Below, piece by piece: positions 11,741-24,454 of a DNA stretch of 64,000 nt. The DNA is from Diadophis punctatus similis. Lineage: Eukaryota > Chordata > Lepidosauria > Squamata > Dipsadidae. Under the pieces are notes generated by a model. The model searched no databases. It was not told the DNA's origin and saw only the letters and a list, made by a program, of their open reading frames with translations. A program made the translations under genes and the position numbers. The number at the start of each line of letters is the position of its first letter. The first letter of the stretch is position 1. The stretch is taken from assembly GCA_023053685.1 (NCBI GenBank), contig JALIGW010000005.1, positions 33,041,480 to 33,105,479 of the forward strand, written 5' to 3'.

Positions 11741-14700
11741 AGTTAGACAAATAAGAAATGGTAACTCTGTGGGCATGCATGTATTAGAGAACAATGTGAG
11801 GCACTTATGTCTGGGCTGGGAGAGAAGCTACAAATAGTGAATTAAACCGGTTGTGGATAAGAAATGCATAGGAAAGTTATTTATTAATTGCAGAGAAAAA
11901 GGGAATATTTAAAGTCAATCAAAGACATACTGAGATAGAGAGTTCTGTATTACTGGAAGATCTTCATTCAAATAGCTCATCAGAATCTGAATCATTCATT
12001 TACAAAAGCTACTCCACTCAACAGTGAACCTTTTGTATAATCAAAATATTATAACTTTTTTTTACTGCTAAAGACTACTAAAGTTGGGGCAGATTGTGAA
12101 GAGGAAAACTTAACTGAATTGGGGAGAGAATTTAAATATTTTAATACATAAGGCATCCAACTCAAACTCATTGATACATTCTCTGGAGAAAGCATTGGAA
12201 CTAATGTAAATAAACTGGATAACAATAATATCCAGTGTTGTAGAAACTTATTGTCAAACCATCATACCCACCCCCCAAAAAAAATCCAGAGTAGAAGTAT
12301 AATACCAATGAATCAATTTCATTCAAGGTTTTTGTTTGTTTGCTTAAATCTTGAGTAAACACTGATTAAAGTATGAAATATTTGTAAGTTTTTCAGTATA
12401 TAAAATTGTATATATTCTGTAGAGAATTCCTAAATTACCAGAGAACATTCTTTTGGGAAAGGGGGGACCTTCACTGGTGATATTTGAGTGGACCAATGTA
12501 AGATATTTTCAAATATTTTCATATATTTTCATATATTTTCAAATATTTTCAGATATTTCAGATATTCTATAAGATTGTGCTATGCTGGATTTTTCATGCC
12601 TGGCATAGGATAGCCTTCTCAACTCAATATAATCACAAACAGGCAAATTTAAAAGAAGCAAACTATGTTAAAAATAAAGTATATTTAAAATTCTTCCTGA
12701 TCAAATGTTACCTTATGTGTATTTATTCAAATGACTATATAATATGATATTGATATGTTTTTCACTGAACATCCAACCAAAAATTCATTATAATACGAAT
12801 TAAAAGCAAAATATTACAATTTGTTGTCCCCTTTGTTTTTCTGCCTTTCATGATACACAACATAATGCTAAAGGGGGGAAGGCATACTGAAATGAATGTC
12901 TAGTCCATGCTTTCAACAATATGGCAAGGCCTAATAATTCTTTAGCTTCTAATTATCACAAGAAATTGGCCACTTAATCAAGTAGACCCAGACATAAATA
13001 CAAGGAGGTCATAGTTCATATCTGTGAAATTTACATCAGAAACACCGTGATTCTTTTGCTGCATCATATTACATATATGTGCTAATTGTAACTGTACTAA
13101 TGGCCAATGCTTAAAAACAGATATATTTCATTTTCAAACAAGCTGCAAAATAAAATCTTCATATATTATTCACGTACATTTTCCAAATCTATCTCCTATA
13201 ATACATACAGAGTTAATCTGGAATAAATAATTTTGTACTTTTCTGTTGAATGAATACAGTTAAAATTTAAAGTACATTTCAATACTCTTTAAAATGTTTT
13301 TAACCTTTCATTGTTTATAAGCAGTTCTGCAGAGATTTAATTCCTGCATTAGGGAAAATTCCTGCATTAGGGAAATTGTAAATCTCTATGAAAATGCTTA
13401 TTAAATGTTACCCAAAGTCTCTAAGTAGTTTAAAAAGGGTCTAGGATAACTCTTGGGAGGAATGGAAAAGATGAAATACTTGTACCCAAACACAAGAAAA
13501 ATAAATAGCATAAACTAATTTGATTAGCACAAAATAAGTTTCTGTAGTTAGTCTGTTATTTAGTTTGCTTATAAGAGCTGATATCCTTACCAGTCAGCCT
13601 ATATTATATTATTCCAGTTGTGTAAAGTGTGTTGTGATTTCATAGATCTGACAAGGAAATATTTAATCTTCAAGGAAATGGGAGACCTGCTGTCCTGTAA
13701 ATGTCTGATACATGACCTTGTTTTGTAGAAAGGCATATCTGCGTATAACACTTATAAAACCAGTTCTTGTAAATATGGCTTGAAGCAGCAAGATTTGAAC
13801 CAGCAAATTTAAATAATTCTAAAATATAGATGTTTTGAGTGAGCTTACGAAAAAGAGATAGTTATTAGGATTCATATAAAGCTGACATTCTCTTTATGGA
13901 AAAAACAGGGCCATTTGATCTGGTTTGCAGAAGAAGAAGAAAAATCCCCAAAAGCCATATTCAGGCAGCATGTCTGCAGAAATGAAAGTTTTCCTTGAAA
14001 ATATATATTTGACTAAAATTCCAACTAAAGGAACATCTGACAAGGTCTGAGGTCCATTACATTATTTCTTTTTATATCAGTCTCTTTCTTCTGGGTTTAA
14101 AGAACAATATTGCAATCAGTAAGATCAGAATAATGTTTTTAAGCCATGGATTGGCTTTCTTATGAACAATTTTCAGCACATGACTGTTTACTGACATCAA
14201 TGGAATTTCATATGTGCATCCTGACTCCTGAATCTGTCATTTTAAGCGGTTGCTGCTATTTTATATGGCTTTTAATATCATTATATCTATCAATATTCAC
14301 AGAACTAGACAATAAATTTGTTGTCAGGACTTTAAGACACTTATGTACCTTGGTCATGAATAGCCACTTGGAGTCTTTAATCTGTATCACGTTACTGCCT
14401 AGGGACATAATAATGAATAAAATGAAGAGTAATGATGTTGGCTACAAAGCTTAGTAAATAAACATTTTTCACAAATCTAACAATTAATGACTAGCTCAGC
14501 ACAAGGAATCTTTTTTTTTCACCCACAGCTGCCAATTCCACTGGACTTGCTATAAGGCACTCTGGCATTCTTCTACCACAGTTTATGGCTCAAGGTGAAC
14601 ACCTGTCATTATATTTGAGCTGAGATTGCATTACAAATAGCTAGGATAAAGACAGACTTCCATTTCAGTATTCTTGAAAAAGAGGTTTAGGGAAGGCGTC

Positions 14701-15091
14701 GTGGTATTTATGTCAAGGAGGTTTTAGGAAACAATAACTACTGACAGAACTTTTCATTTGTTTTAAAACTGATGGCATAGTCTTGCTTATCAGCACTGAC
14801 AGGACAAGGTCCTGGACTACATTCTGTTGTTATTCCTGTCTTTAACAAGAACTTTCAATTAAGTTGCCTAAAATAAAATTCTGTCAGTGTCGGAAAACAG
14901 ATCAGTAGCAATAGTAGCAAAGACTGACTGACCATCCATAGAAGGTTCTAATGATGGAGTATAAATACAGATCTTACCTTGATATCTACCGTAGGATATC
15001 TAGGCTAGAGGTATTTGAGCACTATAACTGCATACATCTTGAAAAAAAAGTGCCAATAAGATATATGTTAATTATATAACTTGTAAAGTTT
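11741..15091. other. Anonymous intronic DNA
   Basis: AT-rich. It holds a degenerate 12-13-bp tandem array of (A/T)ATATTTTC units at about 12508-12566 and an 18-bp tandem duplication of CCTGCATTAGGGAAA at about 13345-13375. The 102-codon frame at 14146-14454 has hydrophobic stretches but no recognisable family and no splice context. Confidence 0.5.
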
Positions 15092-15240
15092 GAATGACAT
15101 GATGGCCTAGTGGCATGCAGACGCTCACCTCCTTCTTGGAAGGTTGAGAGTTCAATACTAGGTAGCGGCAGATGTTTCTCTCCTAGGGCGCAAAAAAAAT
15201 AATCTGCTGCAAATTCCAGGTAGGTGTCAGGAAGGGCATC
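15092..15240 (+). repeat. tRNA-derived SINE fragment
   Basis: It starts GATGGCCTAGTGGCATGCAG (A-box-like), has GAGAGTTCAATACTAGG (B-box-like), and ends GTGTCAGGAAGGGCATC, a 3' block shared by tRNA SINEs mobilised by L2-type LINEs. It runs without a gap into CR1 sequence at about 15238. Confidence 0.65.
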
Positions 15241-15580
15241 TAGGGGTGACATGGTAACAGTATTCCAATATCTAAGGGGTGGCCACAAAGAAGACGAAGT
15301 CAAGCTATTCTCCAAAGCACCTGAAGGCAGGACAAGAAACAATGGATGGAAACTAATCGAGGAGAGAAGCAACCTAGAGCTAAGGAGAAATTTCCTGACA
15401 GTTAGAACAATTAATCAGTGGAACAACTTGTCTCCAGTAGTTGTGAATGTTCCAACACTGGAAGTTTTTAAGAACAGATTGGACAACCATTTGTCTGAAA
15501 TGGTATAGGGTTTCCAGCCTGAGTAGGGGGTTGTACTAGAAGACCTCCAAGGTCCCTTCTAACTCTGTTATTTTGTTCTG
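15238..15580 (+). mobile_element. CR1 LINE, 3' fragment
   Basis: The frame at 15224-15508 encodes the CR1 ORF2 C-terminus: RGDMVTVFQYLRGG, then FLTVRTINQWNNLSP and LEVFKNRLDNHLSE. It is followed by the CR1 3' end GAAGACCTCCAAGGTCCCTT with a TTCTGTTA-like tail. The copy is heavily 5'-truncated; no RT core remains. Confidence 0.9.
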
Positions 15581-17777
15581 TTATCTGACCAGTAAATGTT
15601 CAGATCCATACAGTTGCCCTGATTCTACCCCAAATAGGGAGTACAAGGTTGTAAAAAGGGAGTTATATAACAGGGAAAGTGGCAAATATAGAGAAAACGT
15701 GGGCTAAGTTTGTTAACTGGAAACAGTTTACAAACAAAACTCTGGAGAGCTTCTATCTATGAGTATGGCATACAAGGTACCTGTTGATATAAAAGTATTT
15801 GGCTGGAGACAGCTGACGTGTATTTAATGCACTTCCAACTAATATTTTCTAATTATATCAAAATTATTGTATATTTTTCATTCATATGTAATGAAATAAA
15901 GAATCTGTATTCAAGACAGTATCAGAACCCATTATTTGGATCTGGGATGATGTACAGTCTATCCTAGAGTCGGGAACGACTAGCACATATGTGCGAGGGG
16001 AACCTTTACTTTACCTTTACAGTTTATAAAATAATGCCTTTGATACGTTATGAATATTATCCATGGATGATTTTTTAAAAAATGTTTCCTCTATCAATAT
16101 CTAATTGAAACTGCCATAAGGAAGCTGGTAAAATGTAATGGGCATCGGGAGGAGGAAACATTTTAATTCCTGTCAGCTAATCATCTGTAGTTTATAATGA
16201 ATCAATATCAAACCAATTCTAACACAAATATGCTGCTCCTAGATTATTAAATTTGATGCAAACAATCTTCTCACATCTTAAAGTAGAAAATCTATTTTTA
16301 TATAAATTATATTTAATAGCAGTTCGGAAAGGGGTATTACTATGATGCTGTTCTCAAAAAAGAAGTAGAATGAATAACTCAGTATTGTCTGTGAGAGTTA
16401 TGCTTAATGCTGCATTTTACATGGCCACCTACCTGATGAATTGATTACACATTTTAATACAGTGGGATTTCAACAACAGCTCAGATATAGGTCTGTTAAC
16501 TAGTTTAGTTGTACAACTGTTAATGAAACCCTTAGAAACATTTAGGGATCAGGCTTTTTTAAAGTCTCATTACCATATCAAGGGGCTTCTTGTTAATCAC
16601 TGTCCAAATTCATTTGGATTTATTCTGTCTTATGTATGCTTACAATTAAAATGGTTCAAGGCCCAAGTCAGATTAAACAAATGATTCCCTTGCCCCCATG
16701 TATTTGAGCTTGCAGGACTGGTAATAATAAATCACATGGAGTAAAATATATCATAATTAATTAGAGTCCAAATAATGATGTCTTGCAAGTACCCATGAGC
16801 TATTTTATTTTTAGTTATTTCTATATAAAACAATTAATATATTAAAATAATAATTCTTAGTATTTTAGTATACACAAAACCTGCCATTTATACCATTTCA
16901 TTTTACAAGGAAAAACATTACTCCTTGTTGAATTTTCAAGCAATTATAGATTTGCTATAACTAAATACGCACAAAAAACACTGTGCAGATTCATAGTGGC
17001 CTCACATAACAACTAATAGTAATAAGACAATAGATAATGACTGCAGGATTTGAGAGTAGAAGTTTTCTAAATATGTTTGTGCTGATCAACTGGAATCTAC
17101 TGAACTTGGGTATAAAACACAATGTGAACAGATTAGTTTAGATTTTGTATGCTTTATTTGTATCTTATTCCTATGATGAGAATTTTTGTATTTCATATTA
17201 TAGCTATTTTAGTATTATATAACTTTACAATGTTTTATAATTCAATCTATATTACTGTAGTTTTATTTTTGTATTTGGCATTTTGTTTGTTGCTTGGGAT
17301 AGACTTGACTCCATATGATAAATATTTTAAACAAGAACACCCAAACGGAAGCATTACTGTTTGGGGCAAGAGATACATTGCAATTACTTTCTTCTAGGTC
17401 TCAAATTGTTTGTTTAATACCAAATTTGGTGGAGCTGTCCTACATATTAAAAATGTGAGATATACACATAAAATATTCCCAGGATAGTGATATTCAACAG
17501 TAAAATAAAGTTATTTTGTGACACCATAAAAACTAATCTGCATTTAGGATTTTTATTTTTTATTTTTTTTGCATTATAATTCTCTATATGACTCCTTTAG
17601 CATTACCGAAATAAAGTAGTACAGCCACTGCTCATTTAATGACTACATCAGTTAGCAACTATTCACAATCACTAGAATGGAACTTAGTTGCTAAAGGAGA
17701 TCCCCCCCTTTAATAAACACCTTCTGCTCTCCAAACCACATACTGACATTATATACTGTCATAATTATCCATAATTG
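15581..17777. other. Anonymous intronic DNA with a SINE tail
   Basis: At about 15950-16022, GTCGGGAACGACTAGCACAT and GAGGGGAACCTTTACTTTAC form the 3' tail typical of Bov-B-dependent squamate SINEs. About 17629-17710 resembles the diverged squamate repeat also seen at 36930-37290. The 82-codon frame at 17149-17397 is hydrophobic and unrecognised. Confidence 0.5.
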
Positions 17778-18000
17778 AGCCGAGGTGGTTAGAGCAGCGG
17801 TTAGAGGCAGTACTGCAGGCCACTTTAGTTGATTGTGATCCGCAGGTCAGCAGTTCAAATCTCACCGGCTCAAGGTTGACTCAGCCTTCCATCCTTCTGA
17901 GGTAGGTAAAATGAGGACCCAGATTGCTGGGGGTAATATAAATATACATTGCTTACTGGTATAAACCGCTTAGAGAGTGCTTTCACTGTGAGGCGGTATA

Positions 18001-18084
<84 letters not shown>

Positions 18085-18104
18085 AAATAAATAAATAAAT
18101 AAAG
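17778..18104 (+). repeat. Squamate tRNA-derived SINE with long AAAT tail
   Basis: It has the GAGCCGAGGTGG head, the GTTCAAATCTCACCGGCTC B-box region and the AGGCGGTATATAAATAAATA tail, as in the copies at 604 and 1595. The AAAT array extends from about 18000 to 18104, suggesting expansion of the SINE tail. Confidence 0.9.
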
Positions 18105-20036
18105 CCATGTCCAAATATAGCTAAAGTCCAAACGAAAGCATTTTTAAAAAGTTCTGATAATATAATATAATGTAATAGTTTCATGAAATATTCATGGTAA
18201 TATTGGAATTGGTAGCTCCTTGTCAATCAACAGTTCAAATATTAAAAAATGTAAAGAAAAAACTATTGGTTTTAAATAACATATTTAAAGTCCTGTTACT
18301 AAAAAACAACAACAATTTAAGACACATTTACTGCCATTAAAATGGTGAGGGATTAGCTCATCTAATGCAGAAATGGGAACCATTGACAGGCCAGCCCACC
18401 TAGCCCATGGAACGTCAAGTATCTTCTCCTGAATACATTTTCTCTGTTCTTTCACTGGGATATGGTAATTTCCAAAGTACAGCTTAGTTGTTCTGACTAG
18501 AAGAGTTTTGTACTAACAATCATTCAATTGCTTCATCCATGAAGATGACATTTCAAAATGATTAAAGCAGTTCCTGGATAATATTAATGAGAGGAGGAAT
18601 AGTTCCCATCTAGTGAAATTTTGACTAAAATTTGTAATATCACCCAATTTGTGTGAGGCATCTGAGGAATTTTGTTTCCCCTCCTGATTCAATGGCTGAT
18701 ATACATAAAGAGATCAGTTTGGAATGTTGGAAGAACATTATGCAAAGAATACTTTGGACTTTTTAAGAAATGGACTTGCTTTGAAAGCCAATGAATAGAG
18801 ACACAGGGGAAAAGGGAGCAATATTGTAGAAAGGTTTGCTTCAAGGTAAGCAAATGAATATTAACACACCCCAAAGACGAGGTATGAAACTGACACTAAG
18901 TAATTTAAATATGATTAACCTGCCTGCCCTGACTTAACCATAACCTTCTTTTCTGTCCAATTCATTCATATATTGGAGAGGAACAAATGATAAAACTATT
19001 ATCTTACATATTCTCACATTTTAAAAAAGATGCTCCTTACTATTTTTTGCCCAATACCTTATTGGATTAGATAGGTGCTTTTGAAGGTAAGAGGGAGCTT
19101 CACAATTATAATATTCCCCACGAGATTATTGCTGGACTTTCAATTTGTTAAAAACTAAAAACCTCAATTTTCAGTCTCTTCATCTTAATATTCTATGCAT
19201 AAAAACAAAGCAAGAATATTTTCTGTATCCTCCAACTCAGGGTCATCTGCCAGGATGGGCAAAAGAGTCAAAATGGCAACATAGCCAAGCAATCAGGCAC
19301 AAGTCTTTTAAATAAGGATTGATACATGTTTAAGTATTCATCAGGTGTTTGTGGTTGACATCTTGACTTTTTTGCACCCCATCCAGACATGCCCTTCTTC
19401 CACTACAGGATTATCTCCTACAATATAATGGAGATAATTCATCACTATTGTTAGCTTATCTAAAAAGGTAAAAATATTTTAGAGGTGAGTGCAACTTTTA
19501 ACCATAACAACCATGCAGTTTTCTTCAACACATTATGGAAGTGGTTTGCTGTTCATTCTGAGTCTTTTTAATTTTTGTTTTGTTTTGGGTTTTTTTTACT
19601 TCCCAATCCATGAAATTTCACAGTGATCCATTATCCAAGTAATAATCAAGACCAATTTTGCATAACTTTTTGAGATCAATCTGGGTTGGCTAGATGACCA
19701 AGTCATGAAAGCACTGATTTTACCTATGTCTTATAAAGTACAGATCAATGTTTACAATTTTGCCATGTGGCTCTTTGTGATCCAATCTGCATTTGGGATA
19801 AAAATATAGAATTAAAAAGAGAAGTGAAAGGTTGTAAATAATTGAAAGATGGGAGACAGATTTCCTTTAACTTTCCTGTTAAATGTGCTACTTTACCACA
19901 GAATAAGATTCTCTACATTTCTTGCCAATCTTCTTAACATGAAGTATGAAAACGAAGCAATTAAATTCTCTTAAGCTCTTTTCTTGACTTATATATTGCT
20001 TTTCTAATGCAGACAAATCAGCTAAAACATTTTATC
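18105..20036. other. Anonymous intronic DNA
   Basis: AT-rich, no recognisable coding or repeat family. The last eight bases (20029-20036, ATTTTATC) are the left target-site copy of the next element. Confidence 0.5.
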
Positions 20037-20580
20037 CGGTGGTGGGTTCCTACCGGTGCGGTCCACTCTATAGCACCGGTAGCGGCCCGCTTGTGACATC
20101 ACAGTACCGGTGCAGTCGGTTGCCGGTGCCAGGGTGCCACCATTTTTTTAAAAAAATTTATTTTTTTAAAAATTTTCTTTTGCGCATGCCCAGAAGCCGA
20201 GCTTCCGGCACTGCTCATGCGCTGCCTTCCCACCCCACAGTGAGTCCAAGCAGGGGAGGATGGCTGAGGCAGCGTGTGAGACACTGAAAGAACGGGCAGC
20301 AGGAGCTATCTCCATTCCCCTCCCTTCGGCAGTCCGAGAAGCCACGAACGTGCGGTGATGATCCTAGGCATTTTTGCACGTTTGAGGCTTCTCAAGCTGC
20401 TGATGGAATGGGTGGCAGGACCTATCTCAGTTCCCCTCCCTTCAGCAGTCCGAGAAGCCATGCCCACATGGTCACATGGCCAGCAAGCCATGCCCACATG
20501 GTCACATGGCTGGCAAGCCACACCCACAAAATAAGCCACGCCCACAGAGTGGTAGTAAAAAAATTAGGAACCTGCCCCTG
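20037..20580. mobile_element. Non-autonomous hAT-like transposon, perfect 8-bp TSD
   Basis: The ends GGTGGTGGGTTCCTACCGG and (reverse complement) CAGGGGCAGGTTCCTAA are inverted repeats. The flanking 8-bp direct repeat ATTTTATC occurs at 20029-20036 and 20581-20588. The interior is GC-rich and non-coding, with 55-bp direct repeats at 20290-20344 and 20406-20460 (offset 116 bp), an inverted pair around GAGAAGCCACGAACGTGC, and a 30-bp tandem duplication near 20457-20516. The end AGTAAAAAAATTAGGAACC is shared with the 36530 element, so the two belong to one family. Confidence 0.88.
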
Positions 20581-21124
20581 ATTTTATCTCTCAATAAATT
20601 ACCCACAGAGTCCAAAAGTTGGTTTCATACAGGGTAGTTTTAGCGTCTATGCTCTTTTGATAATACTAAAATAATGTTCTTCCTCTGAGTTTGACTAGCA
20701 AAACTATCAGATTCAAAGACAATCAGGGTATCCAAACATGAGAGTTTGATCTCAATCCACTTGGATCTAAAAAATGAATGTGGAGGACACCCTAGAAGTA
20801 GAACTTTAACTCTCCAGAAACTTCCTGAAAGTGAAAGTGCTTGATTCTCTTCCCCCACCTTCCTAGGAACAAGTAAACATAAATGACTTATCCAAGTAGT
20901 ATTTGCAACACTGGGTGAAATCATTATGAATGAAGGCAAATGTACATGTCCCAGGATACGTATTGGATCATGAAACCATTATCTCTACTTGTCTTTTCTA
21001 TTTTTAAATGAGATTACTTATAACCAGTTAGCTGATCTATGCCTTGCTATAAATGTCACTCAGCAATTCAGGATAGGCGAAATTAGCAAAGCTATGCTTT
21101 CCAATAATAATTGTGAGGGCAAAC
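20581..21124. other. Anonymous intronic DNA
   Basis: No recognisable gene or repeat; an antisense frame at 20640-20939 has no domain. Confidence 0.45.
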
Positions 21125-21270
21125 ACAGTGAAAGTGATTGGATTACTGCAATATACTCTACATGGGGCTGCCCTTGACCATTTGGAAATTTCAGTGATCC
21201 AAAATGGATGAGCTTAGGTAGTTATGGACATATCTTTGTATGCTCATACAGCCCTCTACTTCATAGGCTG
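21125..21270 (+). mobile_element. Short LINE RT-domain fragment
   Basis: The DNA GGATTACTGCAATATACTCT followed by ACATGGGGCTGCCCTTGACC encodes LDYCNILYMGLPLT in another frame, the same LINE stretch seen at 5742-5770. Only about 150 bp survive. Confidence 0.55.
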
Positions 21271-21283
21271 CAGTTTATCAGTG

Positions 21284-21549
21284 TATCATTGGAGTCCTAG
21301 TGGATAATCACTTAAATATGAGCCAGCAGTGTAATGAAGCTGCCAAAAAAGCCAACACTAGGCTGCATAAACAGAGGGATAGAATCAAGATCACATGAAG
21401 TGTTAATACCACTTTATAATGCCTTGGTAAGGCCACACCTGGAATACTGCATCCAGTTTTGATCACCACAATGTAAAAAAGATGTTGAGACTCTAGAAAG
21501 AGTACAGAGAAGAGCAACAAAGATGATTAGGGGACTGGAGGCTAAAACT
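21284..21549 (+). mobile_element. CR1 LINE fragment
   Basis: It is closely similar to the CR1 copy at 42655 (GGAGTCCTAGTGGATAATCA, ATATGAGCCAGCAGTG, GCCAAAAAAGCCAACAC, AGAAGAGCAACAAAGATGAT). Frame is lost through small indels. It breaks off at an ATTCT array in mid-ORF. Confidence 0.9.
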
Positions 21550-21611
21550 ATTCTATTCTATTCTATTCTATTCTATTCTATTCTATTCTATTCTATTCTA
21601 TTCTATTCTAA
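21549..21611. repeat. ATTCT pentanucleotide microsatellite
   Basis: About 12 exact ATTCT units (AATAG-type repeat on the other strand), a class described as abundant in snake genomes and linked to CR1/L3-type LINE tails. The flanking AATGAACAGTTT resembles the CR1 sequence expected just after the break. Confidence 0.97.
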
Positions 21612-21959
21612 TGAACAGTTTAGTCTGCACTAGTGGGTGTATCTACCCACATTACTTCTATACTGCTGTATTTGCATCATCTGAAATAAATGTACCATTC
21701 TGTATAAATGATACATACACAGAACACTTGCATGGAGACTACAAAATAACATAAAAATCTTATTTAATATTAAAGTAATATTCTTAAAAGACAAAAATAA
21801 CAATGAGCTTATTCTTCTGCTGTTATGTATTACCTCAATTACCTTTTCTATAGTACAGTATCCAAATTAAGTAAAGATATGTAAAACAATTATTTTACAT
21901 GTAAAACTATCTAAAAACAATTGTTGATATCTTGATCATGGTTACAAATTATGACAGAA
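21612..21959. other. Anonymous intronic DNA
   Basis: AT-rich, nothing recognised. Confidence 0.45.
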
Positions 21960-22906
21960 ATAGTAATTGTTTTTAAAACTTTACATACATTTTACATCCA
22001 AATCAGGTCATGGTGCGACCGGAACAATCTGGAACTGAACACATTCAAAACCGTAGAAATGGTGGTAGACTTCAGGAGAAACCCTCCCATCCTACCACCT
22101 CTTACAATACTAGACAACACAGTATCAACAGCAGAGACCTTCAAATTTCTAGGTTCCATCATATCTCAAGACCTAAAATGGTCATCTAACATCAAAAACA
22201 TCATCAAAAAAGCACAACAAAGAATGTTCTTTCTGCGCCAACTCAGGAAGCTCAAACTTCCCAAGGAGCTGCTGATACAGTTCTACAGAGGAATCATTGA
22301 GTCTGTCATCTGCACCTCTATAACTGTCTGGTTTGGTTCTGCAACCCAACAAGACAGACACAGACTTCAGAGGATAATCAGAACTGCAGAAAAAACAATT
22401 ACTGCCAACCTGCCTTCCATTGAGGACCTGTATACTGCACGAGTCAAAAAGAGGGCCGTGAAAATATTTACTGACCCCTCGCATCCTGGACATAAATTGT
22501 TTCAACTCCTACCCTCAAAACGTCGCTATAGAGCACTGCACACCAAGACAACTAGACACAAGAACAGTTTTTTCCCGAACGCCATCACTCTGCTAAACAA
22601 ATAATTCCCTCACCACTGTAAAACTATTCACTAGGCTGCATTACTATTACTATTAGTTTTTCTCATCGTTCCTATCACCCATCTCCTCCCACTTATGACT
22701 GTATGACTGTAACTTGTTGCTTGTATCCTTACGATTATTTCATATTGATTGTTTCCTGATTGCTTACTTGAACCCTATGACAACCATTCTTGACAAATGT
22801 ATCTTTTATTTTATGTACACTGAGAGCATATGCACCAAAGACAAATTCCTTGTGTGTCCAATCACACTTGGCCAATAAAGAATTCTATTCTTCTATTCTA
22901 TTCTAT
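21960..22906 (+). mobile_element. L2/CR1-type LINE, 3' part with long ORF remnant
   Basis: The open frame 21951-22604 (217 codons) encodes the post-catalytic part of ORF2. Recognisable pieces are WCDRNNLELNTFKTVEMVVD (residues about 22-41), FKFLGSIISQDLKWS, QQRMFFLRQLRKLKLPKELL and a C-terminus with HPGHKLFQLLPSKRRYR and NSFFPNAITLLNK. This order is that of L2-like LINEs of fish and reptiles. The 3' UTR ends TTGGCCAATAAAGAATTCTA and then the ATTCT-type tail. The frame is intact from its entry to the natural stop, so this is a fairly young, 5'-truncated copy. Catalytic RT motifs and endonuclease are absent. Confidence 0.88.
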
Positions 22907-24454
22907 GAGTTTAGCAAAAACCAGAAAACAGAGAAATAAGAGGGAAATTTCACCTTAACAAAGGAAACCTTTGAGGTCTGCAGAAGTGTTTTTTGGTAAC
23001 TCACTGGCATTGGGGCTATCATCTGTCGAACTATCAAGATGAGAAGTAAACTTTTCAATAAATATAGACTAAAAAAAGGGAAAAAGTGTTAAGAAGGAAT
23101 GCTGGTGTCCTGCTGAAATAAATGGTTGATTGAAACAATAGTCAAGCCATTATTGCTATTATTCTTACTAAATTATTCTTAAAGTGTGTGTGAGGGAGGG
23201 GGGGAGGGAGATGGGAGGGAGGGAGATATTATATATGTTTATATTGCTCACTTCAGCAATATCAAAATAGACTTAGCAGGGCATAGGAACCTCACCTACT
23301 ATTTCTTGGAAAGTTTACTTCTGAGGAAGGTCATCTGGAAAAAAAAAGAAGTAACTGAACAAGGAAACAATAATAACTGGCAGTTCATCATTTTCTAATG
23401 GACCAAAAGAATGATAAAGTTTGCATTTTGCAAAAATATATATGAATAGATTGATTTAAAAAGCTGCTTGACTTGTGAAGAAAGTTAAACAATATAAACA
23501 ACTCGAAAGATTCTCATAAAAAGACAATTTACTAAAAGCACAACACTTCCTTGAATGGTTTTTTGGCTAGAATCAACATGTTGCCACAAAAATCTGGTTT
23601 TCCTCATCTAAACACTTGAAATAAGAACACATAATTTAGCAAAAAATAATGATGGTTGCCATTTAGCTGTGCAGGGCAGTGTAGTGTTAGAAATAGCTTT
23701 CCAGTGATATTTTTGTTCACAGCCTAGGACTATTTCAGCAATAGAAGTAATTACTGTGGTTTCTGAGGGCAGCATTTAACTCTATTACTCTTCCAATACT
23801 GTATACAAACATTGAGCCTGACTCCAGTAAGGCCTGGTGGGGCCTCAAGCAGGGCTGCAGCCACATCCTTGCTTTCAAGTCCTTAGGAAACCTTGGCAAA
23901 GAAAAGATTAACTCACGCTATGGTGTCATTACCTTTGATCCAATTTCTTGTCCATTGGAGGGGGAAAAACTTATTCTTTGGAGCATTTTAAACAAACACT
24001 TGCTTTCTGAACTAGAAGTAACAAACTGTGGCATTAATTATTTCTGGAAGCTATAAATGGTGAGGAGTTTTGCTTATGTAAGATTGTGGCTATTTAGTAT
24101 GTATTCAATTTAACAATGAGATACAGTATTGACTGTGAAATGTCATGATCTCTACAAGTGGTTGCTAAAAGCTTTCCTACTTAAGGCTGCATTGATTGAA
24201 AAAAAAAGGAAAGATGGAAGAACGAAAGGATTTCAGGTGTTTGAAATGAAAGATAAAAAAATATTTTAAAGCTTAGTCTGAGTATTTATAACTCAAGAAT
24301 GGAGATTGGAACATAGCGAACTTAAAACTTTTACCTAGTTTCCAGAATTATACATTTACTATTAAGTAAGCATGGAATCGATATTCTTTCACTTATTCAA
24401 GTGCACATTTCACTCATTCAGGTGCACATATCTGCTGGAGTGAAGTGTAGAACA
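22907..24454. other. Anonymous intronic DNA
   Basis: It includes a G-rich GGGA/GAGG tract at about 23184-23226. Nothing else recognised. Confidence 0.45.

Noticed and set aside
12508..12566. Regularly spaced short repeats reminiscent of a CRISPR array.
   Set aside because: Units of (A/T)ATATTTTC are contiguous and degenerate without unique spacers: a simple tandem repeat in a vertebrate intron.
14146..14454. 102-codon frame with hydrophobic stretches.
   Set aside because: No recognisable family, conserved motif or splice signals; chance length in AT-rich DNA.
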